Assembly: GCA_014843695.1 (NCBI GenBank)
Contig: CM026393.1
Coordinates: forward strand, 9,263,536 to 9,327,535
From: Archivesica marissinica
Taxonomy: Eukaryota; Mollusca; Bivalvia; Venerida; Vesicomyidae
DNA: 64,000 nt
Reading direction: 5' to 3'
Part shown: positions 10,112 to 18,859 of the stretch, piece after piece
Layout: each line of letters opens with the position of its first letter
Position numbering within the stretch: the first letter of the stretch is position 1
Notes under the pieces: generated by a model
Told to the model about the DNA's origin: nothing
The model's input: the letters and a program-made list of their open reading frames with translations, nothing else
Database searches by the model: none
Program-made: the position numbers and the translations under genes

Positions 10112-10131
10112 AATCCCGGACGAGCGTCCCA
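10112..10131 (-). promoter_or_regulatory. Primer binding site resembling a tRNA-Pro 3' end complement
   Basis: The minus strand reads TGGGACGCTCGTCCGGGATT. Thirteen consecutive bases, GCTCGTCCGGGAT, match the well-known tRNA-Pro primer site, with a small change near its start. It lies about 430 bp before the gag ATG and 2 bp from a TG/CA-type LTR edge at 10,134, which is the expected arrangement. Confidence 0.65.
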
Positions 10132-10133
10132 AT

Positions 10134-10822
10134 TGTCGCAAACTCTCCATTTTCTTCTCGTAATAATATGTCTCGGTTGCTACGGCTCTTACCAGGGTCT
10201 ATCCTATTGTAGACTCGCTGGAGTTGTCTAGGGGGTTTCTTCGTTATTATATGTATTAATGATAACTCAACACAGTATTACATTTCTTCTATATAATATC
10301 TTGTTTATATTGGCATCAGAAATATCCATATATATATAATCAGTGATCTATATATATATACATCGTATCATTAAAAGCTTATTTAACAATCCATTTGTGT
10401 GAGCCGAATATGCGCTTACACAGTATATTTAACATCCAATCTTTCTAATCCGTCATTACTCAATATCACTATAATCTAATCACTGTTTCTGATTAGATTA
10501 ACTTTTAATCAACTTCGATATGGTTCGCCGAAACTCTATGTTTCTTCTGTGGCTGAACAATTTAATTATTCGACAAATCTTTATAAGTTATATTTCTTAT
10601 AATGTCAATAATATCTAAGTATCATAAATACAGTTTATATGTTCTATATACTAGATTGAGATCACGACCTTTCTCGCTCCTGGAGTTAGGCTCTAGTGTG
10701 TCTGATCTGTGTTAATAAAATCCATTTCTTATATACATAATTGAATCAGTGTATATATGATATAACAATTCCTAAAACATCTGTTATTCCTAAACATCTG
10801 TTATGTTATCTAATATTACACC
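10134..10822 (-). mobile_element. Candidate 5' LTR
   Basis: The edge next to the primer site is TGTCGCAAACTC on the plus strand, so the LTR would end in GCGACA on the minus strand. The outer edge is uncertain: one candidate is at 10,822, where the minus strand would begin TGTAATATTAGA. The partner LTR is not in the window, so the length cannot be checked. Sequence is AT-rich with several TATATA runs. Confidence 0.35.
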
Positions 10823-11814
10823 ATCAAACCAGTTCGGTGCCTTTGTATTACATAACTGGACACCTGCAACCACGGCCTTGATAAACTGAGATTAGGCCTA
10901 ACATCTTAAGTCATTTCCCGCGCGAAGCGAGATTGATAATTTTAGGCGCGAAAATAATAGCAGACGATTATGCATAAAACAAATATATATATATTACATG
11001 GTAAACATTTGGCCATATATAGAAACAGTTTAATGTATTTATATAATACATTACTATTTATATATAACAATAATAAATATTTCGTGCAAATTGGGGTTTT
11101 GCACAATAGTTGAGTTGCAATTGTTGCCCCCTAGACGAGTTTACGAGAAATTGGCAAGCGACCAAGAGTAGCGATAAATCTAATGCTGTACGATCAAAGT
11201 TCAAAAGATGCATTTTCGTTGTATTTCGAACTACTTTCTTCCGTGTCATTTAAGGTCAACCCGGTCGGTGATTCGTAATGCAGCCATATTATTACAGGAG
11301 ATTATTTGTAAAGTGACGTCACTGAACGAAGAACCCAAATCTAGTTACATCACTTTACAAAGGATATAATTATAACGGCGAAGGAGTGTAAACATCATTT
11401 TGGAATTGAGATATTTATTGACATGTAAAACATACGACCATCCTACTTGTTGTTCTGTCATATCAAGTGAACGTTTACTAGTCATTATCAATATCGAATT
11501 GAAGGTTAAAGTTACCATAGTATTGTGACAGTAACTGTGTCTCTCATACTGTTCCTGTGCAGCACCCACGCGTTCCACGTATTAACACCCCAGTTGGTGT
11601 TCCGCCTAGTGTTCCTAGGGATCCGATCATTAATCCTTTGTTGGATATATTTTTCATCGACACTTTGAAAACGGTTAGCCATAATTGGAAGAGTGTTCGC
11701 AATGTTGCAATTTGTGTGTGTGTTTTACGTTTATTTACCGTCGCTACCGGTTGCCCATATGAGCGACGCCTCCTGAAGAGATTAGTCATTTTAGATTTTT
11801 GGAGGATAGTGCAA
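10823..11814. other. Noncoding stretch between LTR retroelement and SINE
   Basis: AT-rich sequence with no recognisable gene. Short frames at 11,557-11,817 on either strand show no family resemblance. No tandem array is present. Confidence 0.5.
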
Positions 11815-12007
11815 TGATACAGACAGAGACCCATTCCAGAGTCTCCTCTGGTTCTTTTACGTGCACGGTGTAAAGCACCGACACGAGACCTCGGTTTAAC
11901 GTCCCATCTGAAAGACTGTTAATTGTATTAGGGTCAGACGGGGGATCGAACCTGCGATCCCTGGATTACCAGTCCAGCGTGTTACCACTGGACTACAGCT
12001 CCGTCTG
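11815..12007 (-). mobile_element. tRNA-derived SINE with Meta-type body, copy 1
   Basis: Minus strand. The tRNA-like head at about 12,006-11,934 has acceptor strands AGACGG/CCGTCT, an anticodon arm CTGGA-CTGGTAA-TCCAG (GGT, Thr-like) and B-box GGTTCGATCCC. The body holds GATGGGACGTTAAACCGAGG and GCACGTAAAAGAACCAGAGG, resembling the domain I know from animal MetaSINEs (name from memory). A second copy is at 53,395-53,607. Relative to that copy the 3' part has an extra stretch of about 80 bp (11,732-11,812). Confidence 0.65.
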
Positions 12008-12187
12008 TTGCCCCCGGACCTGACACATATATAGGTAAAGCCGCATTACCAACAAAGTGTTCCGATATAAAGTAGTTCCAAATTGTTGTCATGACAACCG
12101 TATGGCCCAAAACGGCGGATGGATATTTGACAAGAAGGGGGGAGGAAGCGGTGCCTTTGAAGTTGAGAATGTGTGATAAATATAAGG

Positions 12188-12663
12188 TCATTTCGGGTCA
12201 TTGTCGGCGACATGAAAGACAGGACAACAAGTAGGTTGCTGTACGTCTGGGATCTCGGCATCTTTGGTGCCTCGACACCAGACGTACAGCAACCCACACA
12301 TGTTTGACATGCCAATCTTATCTAACATCATATTAATTTGCGACGACAAGTTCGATCCGTTATATATATTTCCATTTTCACAATCACGTTCTAACATTTT
12401 ATAGATCTGGAAATTTATCGTGTTTTCATTCGAATTCAAAAGTTTAATCCAATATTTAATCATAATAATTTGTCGCTAGATTAGCATAGGATATCATCCG
12501 AGTTCTCCGTATAGACCATCGAGATTCGTGGATTCATAGGATAACATCCGAGTTCTCCGTATAGACAGACCATCGAGATTCGTGGATTTCTCGACTCATA
12601 ATACTTTCTGCAAACTTCAGTGTGGATCAGATCAATATCCTTACCTTCGTTGTTTCCCCACAC
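12188..12663 (-). pseudogene. LINE reverse-transcriptase C-terminal fragment, copy B side
   Basis: Two minus-strand frames together show protein features typical of the region just after the RT domain of animal LINEs: GKDIDLIHTEVCRK, LYGELGCYPMN, and MIKYWIKLLNSNENT with FQIYKMLERDC. The frame breaks near 12,470. The homologous fragment in front of unit C (52,130-52,470) has the same order. Neither is intact, and catalytic RT motifs are absent. Confidence 0.6.
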
Positions 12664-13144
12664 AGGTGCACTATGACTAAGTATGGATATGAGTTTTGCC
12701 GTTTTAGGAGATATGATATGTCCTCTATATATCCCATTGAAACGTATGAGAATGTATTATTGCATATGTATGGAGATATTCACACTTCGCTGGCCACCAA
12801 CAGGCCTTCATCGACATCTCCCAATTTCGAATCACTTCCTCCTGTGCCAACAGTCTATATATATCTACAAAGCTTCATCAAGGTTGGTCAGCAAGTTGCT
12901 GGGTTATCCTGTCCATAGACGCACAGAGTGACAATACCAACGAGTATAAACTGTATTTGCTTTACAATGTTTGTGAAACAAGCTTTAACAACTTATATTA
13001 ATAACTCAAGCACCACAGTTCCTACCGACGAGAGTTAATTAGAGTATAATCTGTACCTGTTTTACAATGATTGTGAAACAAGCTTTAACAACTTATATTA
13101 ATCACTCTCGTTGGCGAGGATGAAAGCGTGTATGTGATCCCGTT
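12664..13144. other. Noncoding stretch left of unit B
   Basis: No gene is recognised. It begins with a single copy of the 66-bp unit that is tandemly amplified at 52,441-53,372. Two copies of an approximately 110-bp segment containing GAAACAAGCTTTAACAACTT occur near 12,950 and 13,060; unit C has one (about 53,870-53,930). Confidence 0.55.
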
Positions 13145-13275
13145 ATGTGGAAGGAAACCGGAGTATACGGACAACGTAACATTTCACATACTACCCGGTC
13201 AGAGGATCGAACCCAGGATGCATTGGGGAGACGCGAGCATGTTAACCACTGCGCTGAGTTGATAAGAAAAGTTAT
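13140..13275 (-). mobile_element. tRNA-derived SINE head, copy B
   Basis: Same element as at 35-170, with the B-box GGGTTCGATCC preserved. It lies directly before the 24-bp array of unit B. Confidence 0.55.
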
Positions 13276-13383
13276 CGGATTTGTACATACTGACAACCTA
13301 GGACCTGGGACTGCACGCGCTCTCTATGCTATTATTGAAGAATGCGAGTTGAGTCTATTCCTAAATACAAGACTATATATTAT

Positions 13384-13558
13384 GTTGCCAGATACCAGAC
13401 CCTACCCGGTTACCAGATACCAGACCCTACCGGTTACAATATACCAGAACCTACCGGTTACAATATACCTGAACCTACCAGCTACAAGATACGAGACCAT
13501 ATCGGTTACCAGATACAAGACCCTACCGGCTACCAGATACCAGACACTACCGGCTAGC
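13384..13558. repeat. 24-bp tandem array (about 7 copies), copy B
   Basis: Same unit family as 299-779. Its last copy (CTACCGGCTAGC) abuts the TA at 13,559-13,560 that precedes the inverted-repeat element, so the element inserted just beyond the array end. Confidence 0.85.
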
Positions 13559-13578
13559 TAAAGCCCCAGTCCCATCGA

Positions 13579-14240
13579 GATACCGGTAGATAACGGTAGA
13601 CCGCGGTAGAAGGTACCGTTGTCAACCTGCATCAACCGTGAGCTAACCTATCTCTACTTATCTCAGCCGCGATGAACCTTGTTCAACCTTGGTGTAACGG
13701 TATCAACCGTAATTCTACCGGAGAACTATTTTTAATTTTAAGGAGGGACTTAAACAATTCCTTCAACCGCAGTCAACCGCGTCTACCGTGTTCAACCGCC
13801 ATTCTAACCCAAGTCTGCCGCGGTGAGCCGTAAGTCCGCCGCATGTACCGTAACTCAACCGTAACTCAACCATGATGTACCGTGATGTACCGGGAGCTAA
13901 CATATCTATAATGTTGAACCCCGTTAGACCGCGGTAGAGATAACTACGGTCAGGGTTGACATACGGTAGGCTGAAGCTGACTTACGGTTCACCGCGTGAA
14001 AGACACGGTACACCATGCTTGTAAGCGGCAGACCGCGGTACCGATACGGTAGATACGGTAGAGATATGTTAAGATGACGGTATAGATATGGTTGAGCGCG
14101 GTAAGATCCGTAAGAGCAAGGCAGATATACGGTTGAACGTGTTAGAGATACGGTTGGACACGGTTGATTTACGGTATTCCCGGTTAAGATACGGTATTGA
14201 CCGGTAGACACCGTTGTACAAAAGGTAGACCCCGGTAGGA
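13579..14240. repeat. Left subterminal ACCG/CGGT repeat tract
   Basis: Degenerate, irregularly spaced motifs such as CGGTAGA, TACCGT and CAACCG occur every 8-20 bp. The motif direction changes along the tract: mainly ACCG-type at about 13,610-13,920, then CGGT-type to 14,240. Such subterminal motifs usually bind the element's own protein; here that is inference. Confidence 0.7.
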
Positions 14241-14276
14241 CCCAAGTGCATTTTGCATTTCTAATCATTATTCTTT

Positions 14277-14282
14277 TTTATT
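14277..14282 (-). terminator. Poly(A) signal of the MADF-like gene
   Basis: AATAAA on the minus strand, about 105 nt downstream of the stop codon at 14,385, followed by an A-rich stretch. Confidence 0.55.
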
Positions 14283-14348
14283 CTTTTCTTTAATGACAAC
14301 TTGAATATCATAAAATAAACATAAACACATAACAAGGGGAGGGATGTG

Positions 14349-14364
14349 GGTTCTTAAAAGAACC
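14349..14364. other. Perfect 16-bp palindrome in the 3' UTR
   Basis: GGTTCTT-AA-AAGAACC lies about 20 nt downstream of the MADF-like gene's stop codon and could form a 7-bp hairpin in its mRNA. Function is unknown. Confidence 0.5.
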
Positions 14365-14384
14365 GTTGTCTTCTTTTCTTGTCT

Positions 14385-15788
14385 TCACAGCGTCGGATTG
14401 TTCAGAAGCATGTCAGTCAGAGTCCCACCAGAGATGTTTCCGATAGTACCGGATATGTTGCCGAAGGATCCCAGTGACATGTTCGGCGTGCTGGATGGAC
14501 GAGATGCTTCTGGTTGCCCTGCAGCTGGTCCGGGAGTGTTCCACTGCGGCCATTGAGTTGGAGCTTCTTGCCTATGTTGGTAGCGAACGTCCTGGATCAC
14601 CAACGGTTGAAAGGTAGACTGTTGACCATCTTGAGGCAGCTGGGGACCCTGTTGAGGCAGCTGTTGACCATCTTGTGGGGGCTGTTGAGGGAGCTGTGGA
14701 GTCGTTTGCTGAGTTATCTCCAGGGCTTGACCGGGGACATGTGGAGGCAATTTAGAGCTGTCCTCTATGAAGGAGATCATCATCTCTGTTGCCTGGCGAT
14801 AGAGGGTAGGGTGTAATCGGATGTCTATTTGCTGTGCCAATGTCCCCATCCACGTTCCCCAGGCTGAGGCAGACGATTGCTGATCTCGTGTCAGTAAACC
14901 CTCAATACGTCCCTGGATTTGAGCGGCTGTCTTCTGCTGCTGTGACAGTTGTTGCAGCATTCCCGTCATTTCCTCGTCATCGCTACCGTCATCTATCGGC
15001 CTCTTGCTCCTGCCCTTCACAACTCCTCTTCCTCCCTTCTTCACCTTCCGATGCAGAGGTGGAACGTCAGCTTCTGCTTCGTCTTCTTCTTCCGATCTCT
15101 CTTTCTCGACATCCATCTCAGATCCGGAGAGCTCTGGTGCTGGTGCTGACTTCATCTTCAGCTGGACGGCTGTACGACCTTCTTTTCGGACAATGTAGCC
15201 CTGCAGGAACCCAAAGTTAGTTTGTATGAAGTTGTCTCTGTCAGTTATGTGCATAACTCCCGAACCAGATTTGTCTTTCATCATCTTGCTGATTCTGGTG
15301 CGGATGCTTTTGTACCATGTCTCCAGCATTTCTCCCGATTCAACGTCCAACTCCTCGGCCTTCTCTTTCCACAGCGTCTTCTTCTTCGCCGCATCTTTGA
15401 AGGAGGACATTGTACGGATGTACAACATGGGATGCGATCGCAGCCACTCTCCCATCTCGACCTCTTGTTCACCCGTCAGAATGATGCCAAAGTTTCGTTT
15501 CCGCTTCGGCTTCTGGGATGATTGTGACGACTCTTCCTTCTCGAATGCCTTCTTCTGTGACGACTCTGCCATCTCGGACGCTTTCTTCTCAGAGACCCTC
15601 TCGGTCGATTGGTTTCGGGACGTGGCTTCGTCTTCTGAACTAGGAGGTGGGGATGGAGACCTCATTGGTTCTTCTGCTTCAGAATGGTAGGACTCGTCAT
15701 CTTCCGACACTTCTTTTTCTTCTCGAACCTTCTTCCTGGCGACATTGACCACCATCTTCTTCTTGGCAGCTGTCTTTCTTGGCGGCAT
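14385..15788 (-). CDS. Element-borne MADF/SANT-like DNA-binding protein, 467 residues
   Basis: A single intact ORF, so probably intronless. Residues 1-22 are Lys/Arg-rich. Residues 23-95 are acidic and Ser-rich, and PKRKR at 94-98 is a likely nuclear localisation signal. Residues 104-175 resemble a MADF or Myb/SANT-like domain: E.GEWLRSHPMLY, then KKKTLWKEKAEEL, then LETWYKSIRTRISKM, with the spaced Trp residues and HP-LY motif of that fold. A second acidic block (about 220-245), a basic patch KVKKGGRGVVKGRSKR, and a Gln/Pro-rich C-terminal third follow. MADF-like proteins bind DNA, and in PIF/Harbinger elements a Myb-like protein accompanies the transposase. Here it lies between motif-rich subterminal repeats, so it may bind them. 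A TATA motif and a poly(A) signal bracket it. No transposase residues are seen. Confidence 0.75.
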   Translation of the reverse strand: MPPRKTAAKKKMVVNVARKKVREEKEVSEDDESYHSEAEEPMRSPSPPPSSEDEATSRNQSTERVSEKKASEMAESSQKKAFEKEESSQSSQKPKRKRNFGIILTGEQEVEMGEWLRSHPMLYIRTMSSFKDAAKKKTLWKEKAEELDVESGEMLETWYKSIRTRISKMMKDKSGSGVMHITDRDNFIQTNFGFLQGYIVRKEGRTAVQLKMKSAPAPELSGSEMDVEKERSEEEDEAEADVPPLHRKVKKGGRGVVKGRSKRPIDDGSDDEEMTGMLQQLSQQQKTAAQIQGRIEGLLTRDQQSSASAWGTWMGTLAQQIDIRLHPTLYRQATEMMISFIEDSSKLPPHVPGQALEITQQTTPQLPQQPPQDGQQLPQQGPQLPQDGQQSTFQPLVIQDVRYQHRQEAPTQWPQWNTPGPAAGQPEASRPSSTPNMSLGSFGNISGTIGNISGGTLTDMLLNNPTL

Positions 15789-15870
15789 CTTGGCTTCTTC
15801 TTATACTTTATAGCGATGTGAACTGTCGGAGCTCTGTATCTGGAATGATGGAGATCCAGAAAAGCGATTT

Positions 15871-15878
15871 CTTATATA
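15871..15878 (-). promoter_or_regulatory. Candidate TATA box of the MADF-like gene
   Basis: TATATAAG on the minus strand about 85 nt before the ATG at 15,788, which would allow a leader of roughly 60 nt. A second TATAAAG at 15,806-15,812 is too close to the ATG for a normal leader. Confidence 0.45.
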
Positions 15879-15889
15879 ATAGGTCACCA

Positions 15890-16339
15890 TTCTACCGCGG
15901 TCTACCGGTCATACCGTATGTCTACCGTTAGTACCGTATGTCTACAGCTCTGAACCGCGCATGTCAGCCGCCATCAACCGTATATCTACCTCTGTCAACC
16001 GCGGTCAACCGCGGACTAGTGCATGTCTACCGGGGTGTACCGCATGTCTACCGTATAGCAACCGCTGTCAACCGTAAATCTACCGCTGTGTACCGTAACT
16101 AAACTGGATACCAACCGGACATTAACCTATCTCTACCGTATCTCTACCCTTTTCAACCGCAACTCTACCTTATGTTAACCGGTATGTACCGGTATGTACC
16201 GTATTTATGTCGGTGTCAACCGCCATGAACTGCTAAATTTCATTGCAGTCCCATCGAAAACACCATTTTTCTATCCGTTTGACATACGGTAGAGCGCGTT
16301 CTAGTGTGATCAACCATTCCCTGCCGTACCTATACCGTA
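15890..16339. repeat. Right subterminal ACCG/CGGT repeat tract
   Basis: The same motif family as on the left, mainly CTACCG, TACCGT and CAACCG, turning to CGGTAGAG near 16,285. An extra inner copy of CAGTCCCATCGA at about 16,246-16,257 faces the terminal repeat, so the last 110 bp could fold back on itself. Confidence 0.7.
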
Positions 16340-16459
16340 TCGATGGGACTGGGACTTTAGGTTTTCCGATTGGCGCAGTGCATGTTAGAACGCTCTGAGT
16401 TGATACTTTACCGGACGAAAAGCGAGGACATGCCATAAGATTGTTATAAGCCATAAACC

Positions 16460-16775
16460 ATAGCTACCCCGACAATGAGCTATTTATAAAACATGCCTGT
16501 TTGCAGTTGTGTGGGAAGTGGTGCGGCGGGGGGAGGCTGGAGCCGTACCAATAGCTTATGTGATATGGCTATTCTCCACATGTTGCTAATGGATGCAATC
16601 CCCGGATATATCTCCCTCGGTAGAACCATCGACCCTCAACATGCCAGCTGAAGACAATTTTCACATGTAAGCATTCGACACCCTCGGTTGGATTCGAACC
16701 TGCAGCGCTGATGGGCAAGTGACTTGAAGTTAACGACCTTAACCGCTCGGCCACGGCAAAAGCATTTCGCTTCTG
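16460..16775 (-). mobile_element. Nin-DC-like tRNA-derived SINE, copy B
   Basis: Best preserved of the three copies: head GCCGTGGCCGAGCGGTTAAG and B-box GGTTCGAATCC on the minus strand, then a body with CAGCTGGCATGTTGAGG and GGTTCTACCGAGGGAG. Confidence 0.65.
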
Positions 16776-16854
16776 CCAAACTCAAAAATCCGAAGAAATT
16801 TGTATTTTATACAGGATATTATAGTCATCAGGATTCATTCAAGGTCAGTTGTTA

Positions 16855-17935
16855 TTGGGTTTATTTAACGAGTCATCGTTGTTTGTTTTGAGGGAGATAT
16901 ATATTGGATTTATTTAACGAGTCATCGTTGTTTGTTTTGAGGGAGAGATATATTGGGTTTATTTAACGAGGCATCGTTGTTTGATTTGAGGGAGAGATAT
17001 ATTGGATTTATTTAACGAGTCATCGTTTTCTGTTTTGAGGGAGAGATATATTGGATTTATTTAACGAGTCATCGTTGTTTGTTTTGAGGGAGAGATATAT
17101 TGGGTTTATTTAACGAGTCATCGTTGTTTTGTTTTGAGGGAGAAATATATTGGGTTTATTTAACGAGTCATCGTTGTTTGTTTTGAGGGAGAGATATTTT
17201 GGGTTTATTTAACGAGTCATCGTTGTTTGTTTTGAGGGAGAGATATATTGGATTTATTTAAAGAGTCATCGTTGTTTGTTTTGAGGGAGAGATATATTAG
17301 ATTCATTTAATGAGTCATCTTTGATGGTTTTGAGGGAGAGATATATTGGGTTTATTTAACCAGTCATTGTTGTTTGTTTTGAGGGAGAGATATATTGGGT
17401 TTATTTAACCAGTCATCGTTGTTTGTTTTGAGGGAGATATATATTGGATTTATTTAACAAGTCATTGTTGTTTGTTTTGAGGGAGAGATATATTGGGTTT
17501 ATTTAACAAGTCATCGTTGATGGTTTTGAGGGAGAGATATATTGGGTTTATTTAACGAGTCATCATTGTTTGTTTTGAGGGAGATATATTTTGGGTTTAT
17601 TTAACGAGTCATCGTTGTTTGTTTTGAGGGAGAGATATTTTGGGTTTATTTAACGAGTCATCGTTGTTTGTTTTGAGGGAGAGATATATTGGATTTATTT
17701 AATGAGTCATCGTTGATGGTTTTGAGGGAGAGATATATTGGGTTTATTTAACCAGTCATCGTTGTTTGTTTTGAGGGAGAGATATATTGGGTTTATTTAA
17801 CCAGTCATCGTTGTTTGTTTTGAGGGAGAGATATATTGGGTTTATTCTACAAGTCATCGTTGTTTGTTTTGAGGGAGAGATATATTGGGTTTATTTAACG
17901 AGTCATCGTTGTTTGTTTTGAGGGAGAGATATAGT
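16855..17935. repeat. 49-bp tandem array (about 22 copies), copy B
   Basis: Same unit as 1,281-1,770 but with more copies and more divergence between them (for example GATGGTTTTGAGG and TTTAACCAGTCAT variants), which suggests an older expansion than in unit A. Confidence 0.9.
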
Positions 17936-17944
17936 GTTTGCTTT

Positions 17945-18020
17945 GTTAATATTGGGATCGAACTCACAACCTTTATGTTGCAAGGCAAACACTGTATCTA
18001 TGGCAACACAGTAAGGTCCA
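17945..18020 (-). mobile_element. tRNA-Ala-like SINE head, copy B
   Basis: The minus strand carries CCTTGCAA (TGC loop) and B-box GAGTTCGATCCC. It lies between the 49-bp array and the last exon of gene B. Confidence 0.45.
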
Positions 18021-18164
18021 TAAATCAATCAGTACATGTACGGTTTGGCCGAGATAGAAGTTTTTAAATATAGGATAAACGTGAGACATAATTGACTGTA
18101 TTCTTATTGTTGTCTCAGACCTCATTCACGTGCGATATTTGGTGTTAGAAATTATAAACTGTCG

Positions 18165-18268
18165 TCATATGTTTGTAAAAATAGTTTAATAGAACAAAAC
18201 ACAATAAGTTACGATACAGGAAACATTTTGCAAATAAAGCCATACAAAGCACGCGGGATTGGTTTGAT
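18165..18268 (-). other. Noncoding last exon and poly(A) signal, gene B
   Basis: The acceptor TTTCTCTGTTTCAG ends at 18,269 on the minus strand, and the exon begins ATCAAACC. The poly(A) signal at 18,185-18,190 is the weaker ATTAAA where A and C have AATAAA. Donor: TG|GTAAGG at 21,519/21,518. Confidence 0.55.
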
Positions 18269-18724
18269 CTGAAACAGAGAAACTAATCTAATTAATATTA
18301 AATGTTAATAATTATACAAATAATGAATAAATTCCTTAATTAAGCAATCATACGGCATTAAATACAGGACTGTATATTTAACTCGAGCTACAAAAGTTCA
18401 TTTAGAATAAATAGATACAATATTTACAATAGAGTCATAAAATATATAATTATATAATTATATATATATTTACATGTACATAATTATAACCTATAAAGTA
18501 AAAGTAAAGTAACGTGTTTGTTTATTATAGTGTCACCCCTATTGACTAGGTCAGTCATTTCTGACTTATAGCACACCTCTTATGGATATCAGTACTTCCC
18601 GAATCCTGTCATTGGAGGTCAGGCGCCTGGCTGCTAGGCAATCCTGTCATTGAAGGTCAGGCGCCTGGTTGCTAGGCAATCGGTTACAATTATATTTAAC
18701 TGGCTGGCGGGTAACAAACCGGCC
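18269..18724. other. AT-rich distal part of intron 4, copy B
   Basis: No gene. A 43-bp direct duplication containing AATCCTGTCATTG and GTCAGGCGCCTGG lies at about 18,602-18,688, where units A and C have one diverged copy each. Confidence 0.5.
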
Positions 18725-18800
18725 ATATCAGAATAAACTCATTGCTCGACCATCCTCGCTATTGACGCCTTAACAACTAGGCCATGGGGACGACTTGGAT
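18725..18800 (-). mobile_element. tRNA-like SINE head in intron 4, copy B
   Basis: Minus-strand TGGCCTAGTTGTTAAGGC and GGTCGAGCAATG, a decayed version of 2,435-2,512. Confidence 0.35.
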
Positions 18801-18859
18801 TAGTGTACATATATATGTATCGATTGTTGTAAATACTCTGAGCAGTTTCTGACATGTAT

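Larger units (their letters stand above)
13561..16357 (-). mobile_element. DNA-transposon-like element with TIRs and a MADF-like gene
   Basis: The left end AAGCCCCAGTCCCATCGA (13,561-13,578) and right end TCGATGGGACTGGGACTT (16,340-16,357) are inverted repeats with one mismatch in 18 bp. TA flanks both ends. Units A and C read straight through this point (CTAGCTAAGG in C at about 54,796), giving an empty site, although C has one extra A there. Inside are long subterminal tracts rich in ACCG/CGGT motifs and one ORF. No transposase catalytic domain is seen, so the element is either non-autonomous, with transposition proteins supplied in trans, or of a type whose only protein is the DNA-binding one. 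Orientation is set by the ORF. Confidence 0.7.

Noticed and set aside
11934..12006. Functional tRNA-Thr gene
   Set aside because: The T-arm stem is decayed and the sequence is fused to a SINE body that recurs at 53.5 kb.
14514..15690. Plus-strand frames of up to 154 codons over the MADF-like gene
   Set aside because: Antisense shadows of the intact 467-codon minus-strand ORF, with no domains of their own.
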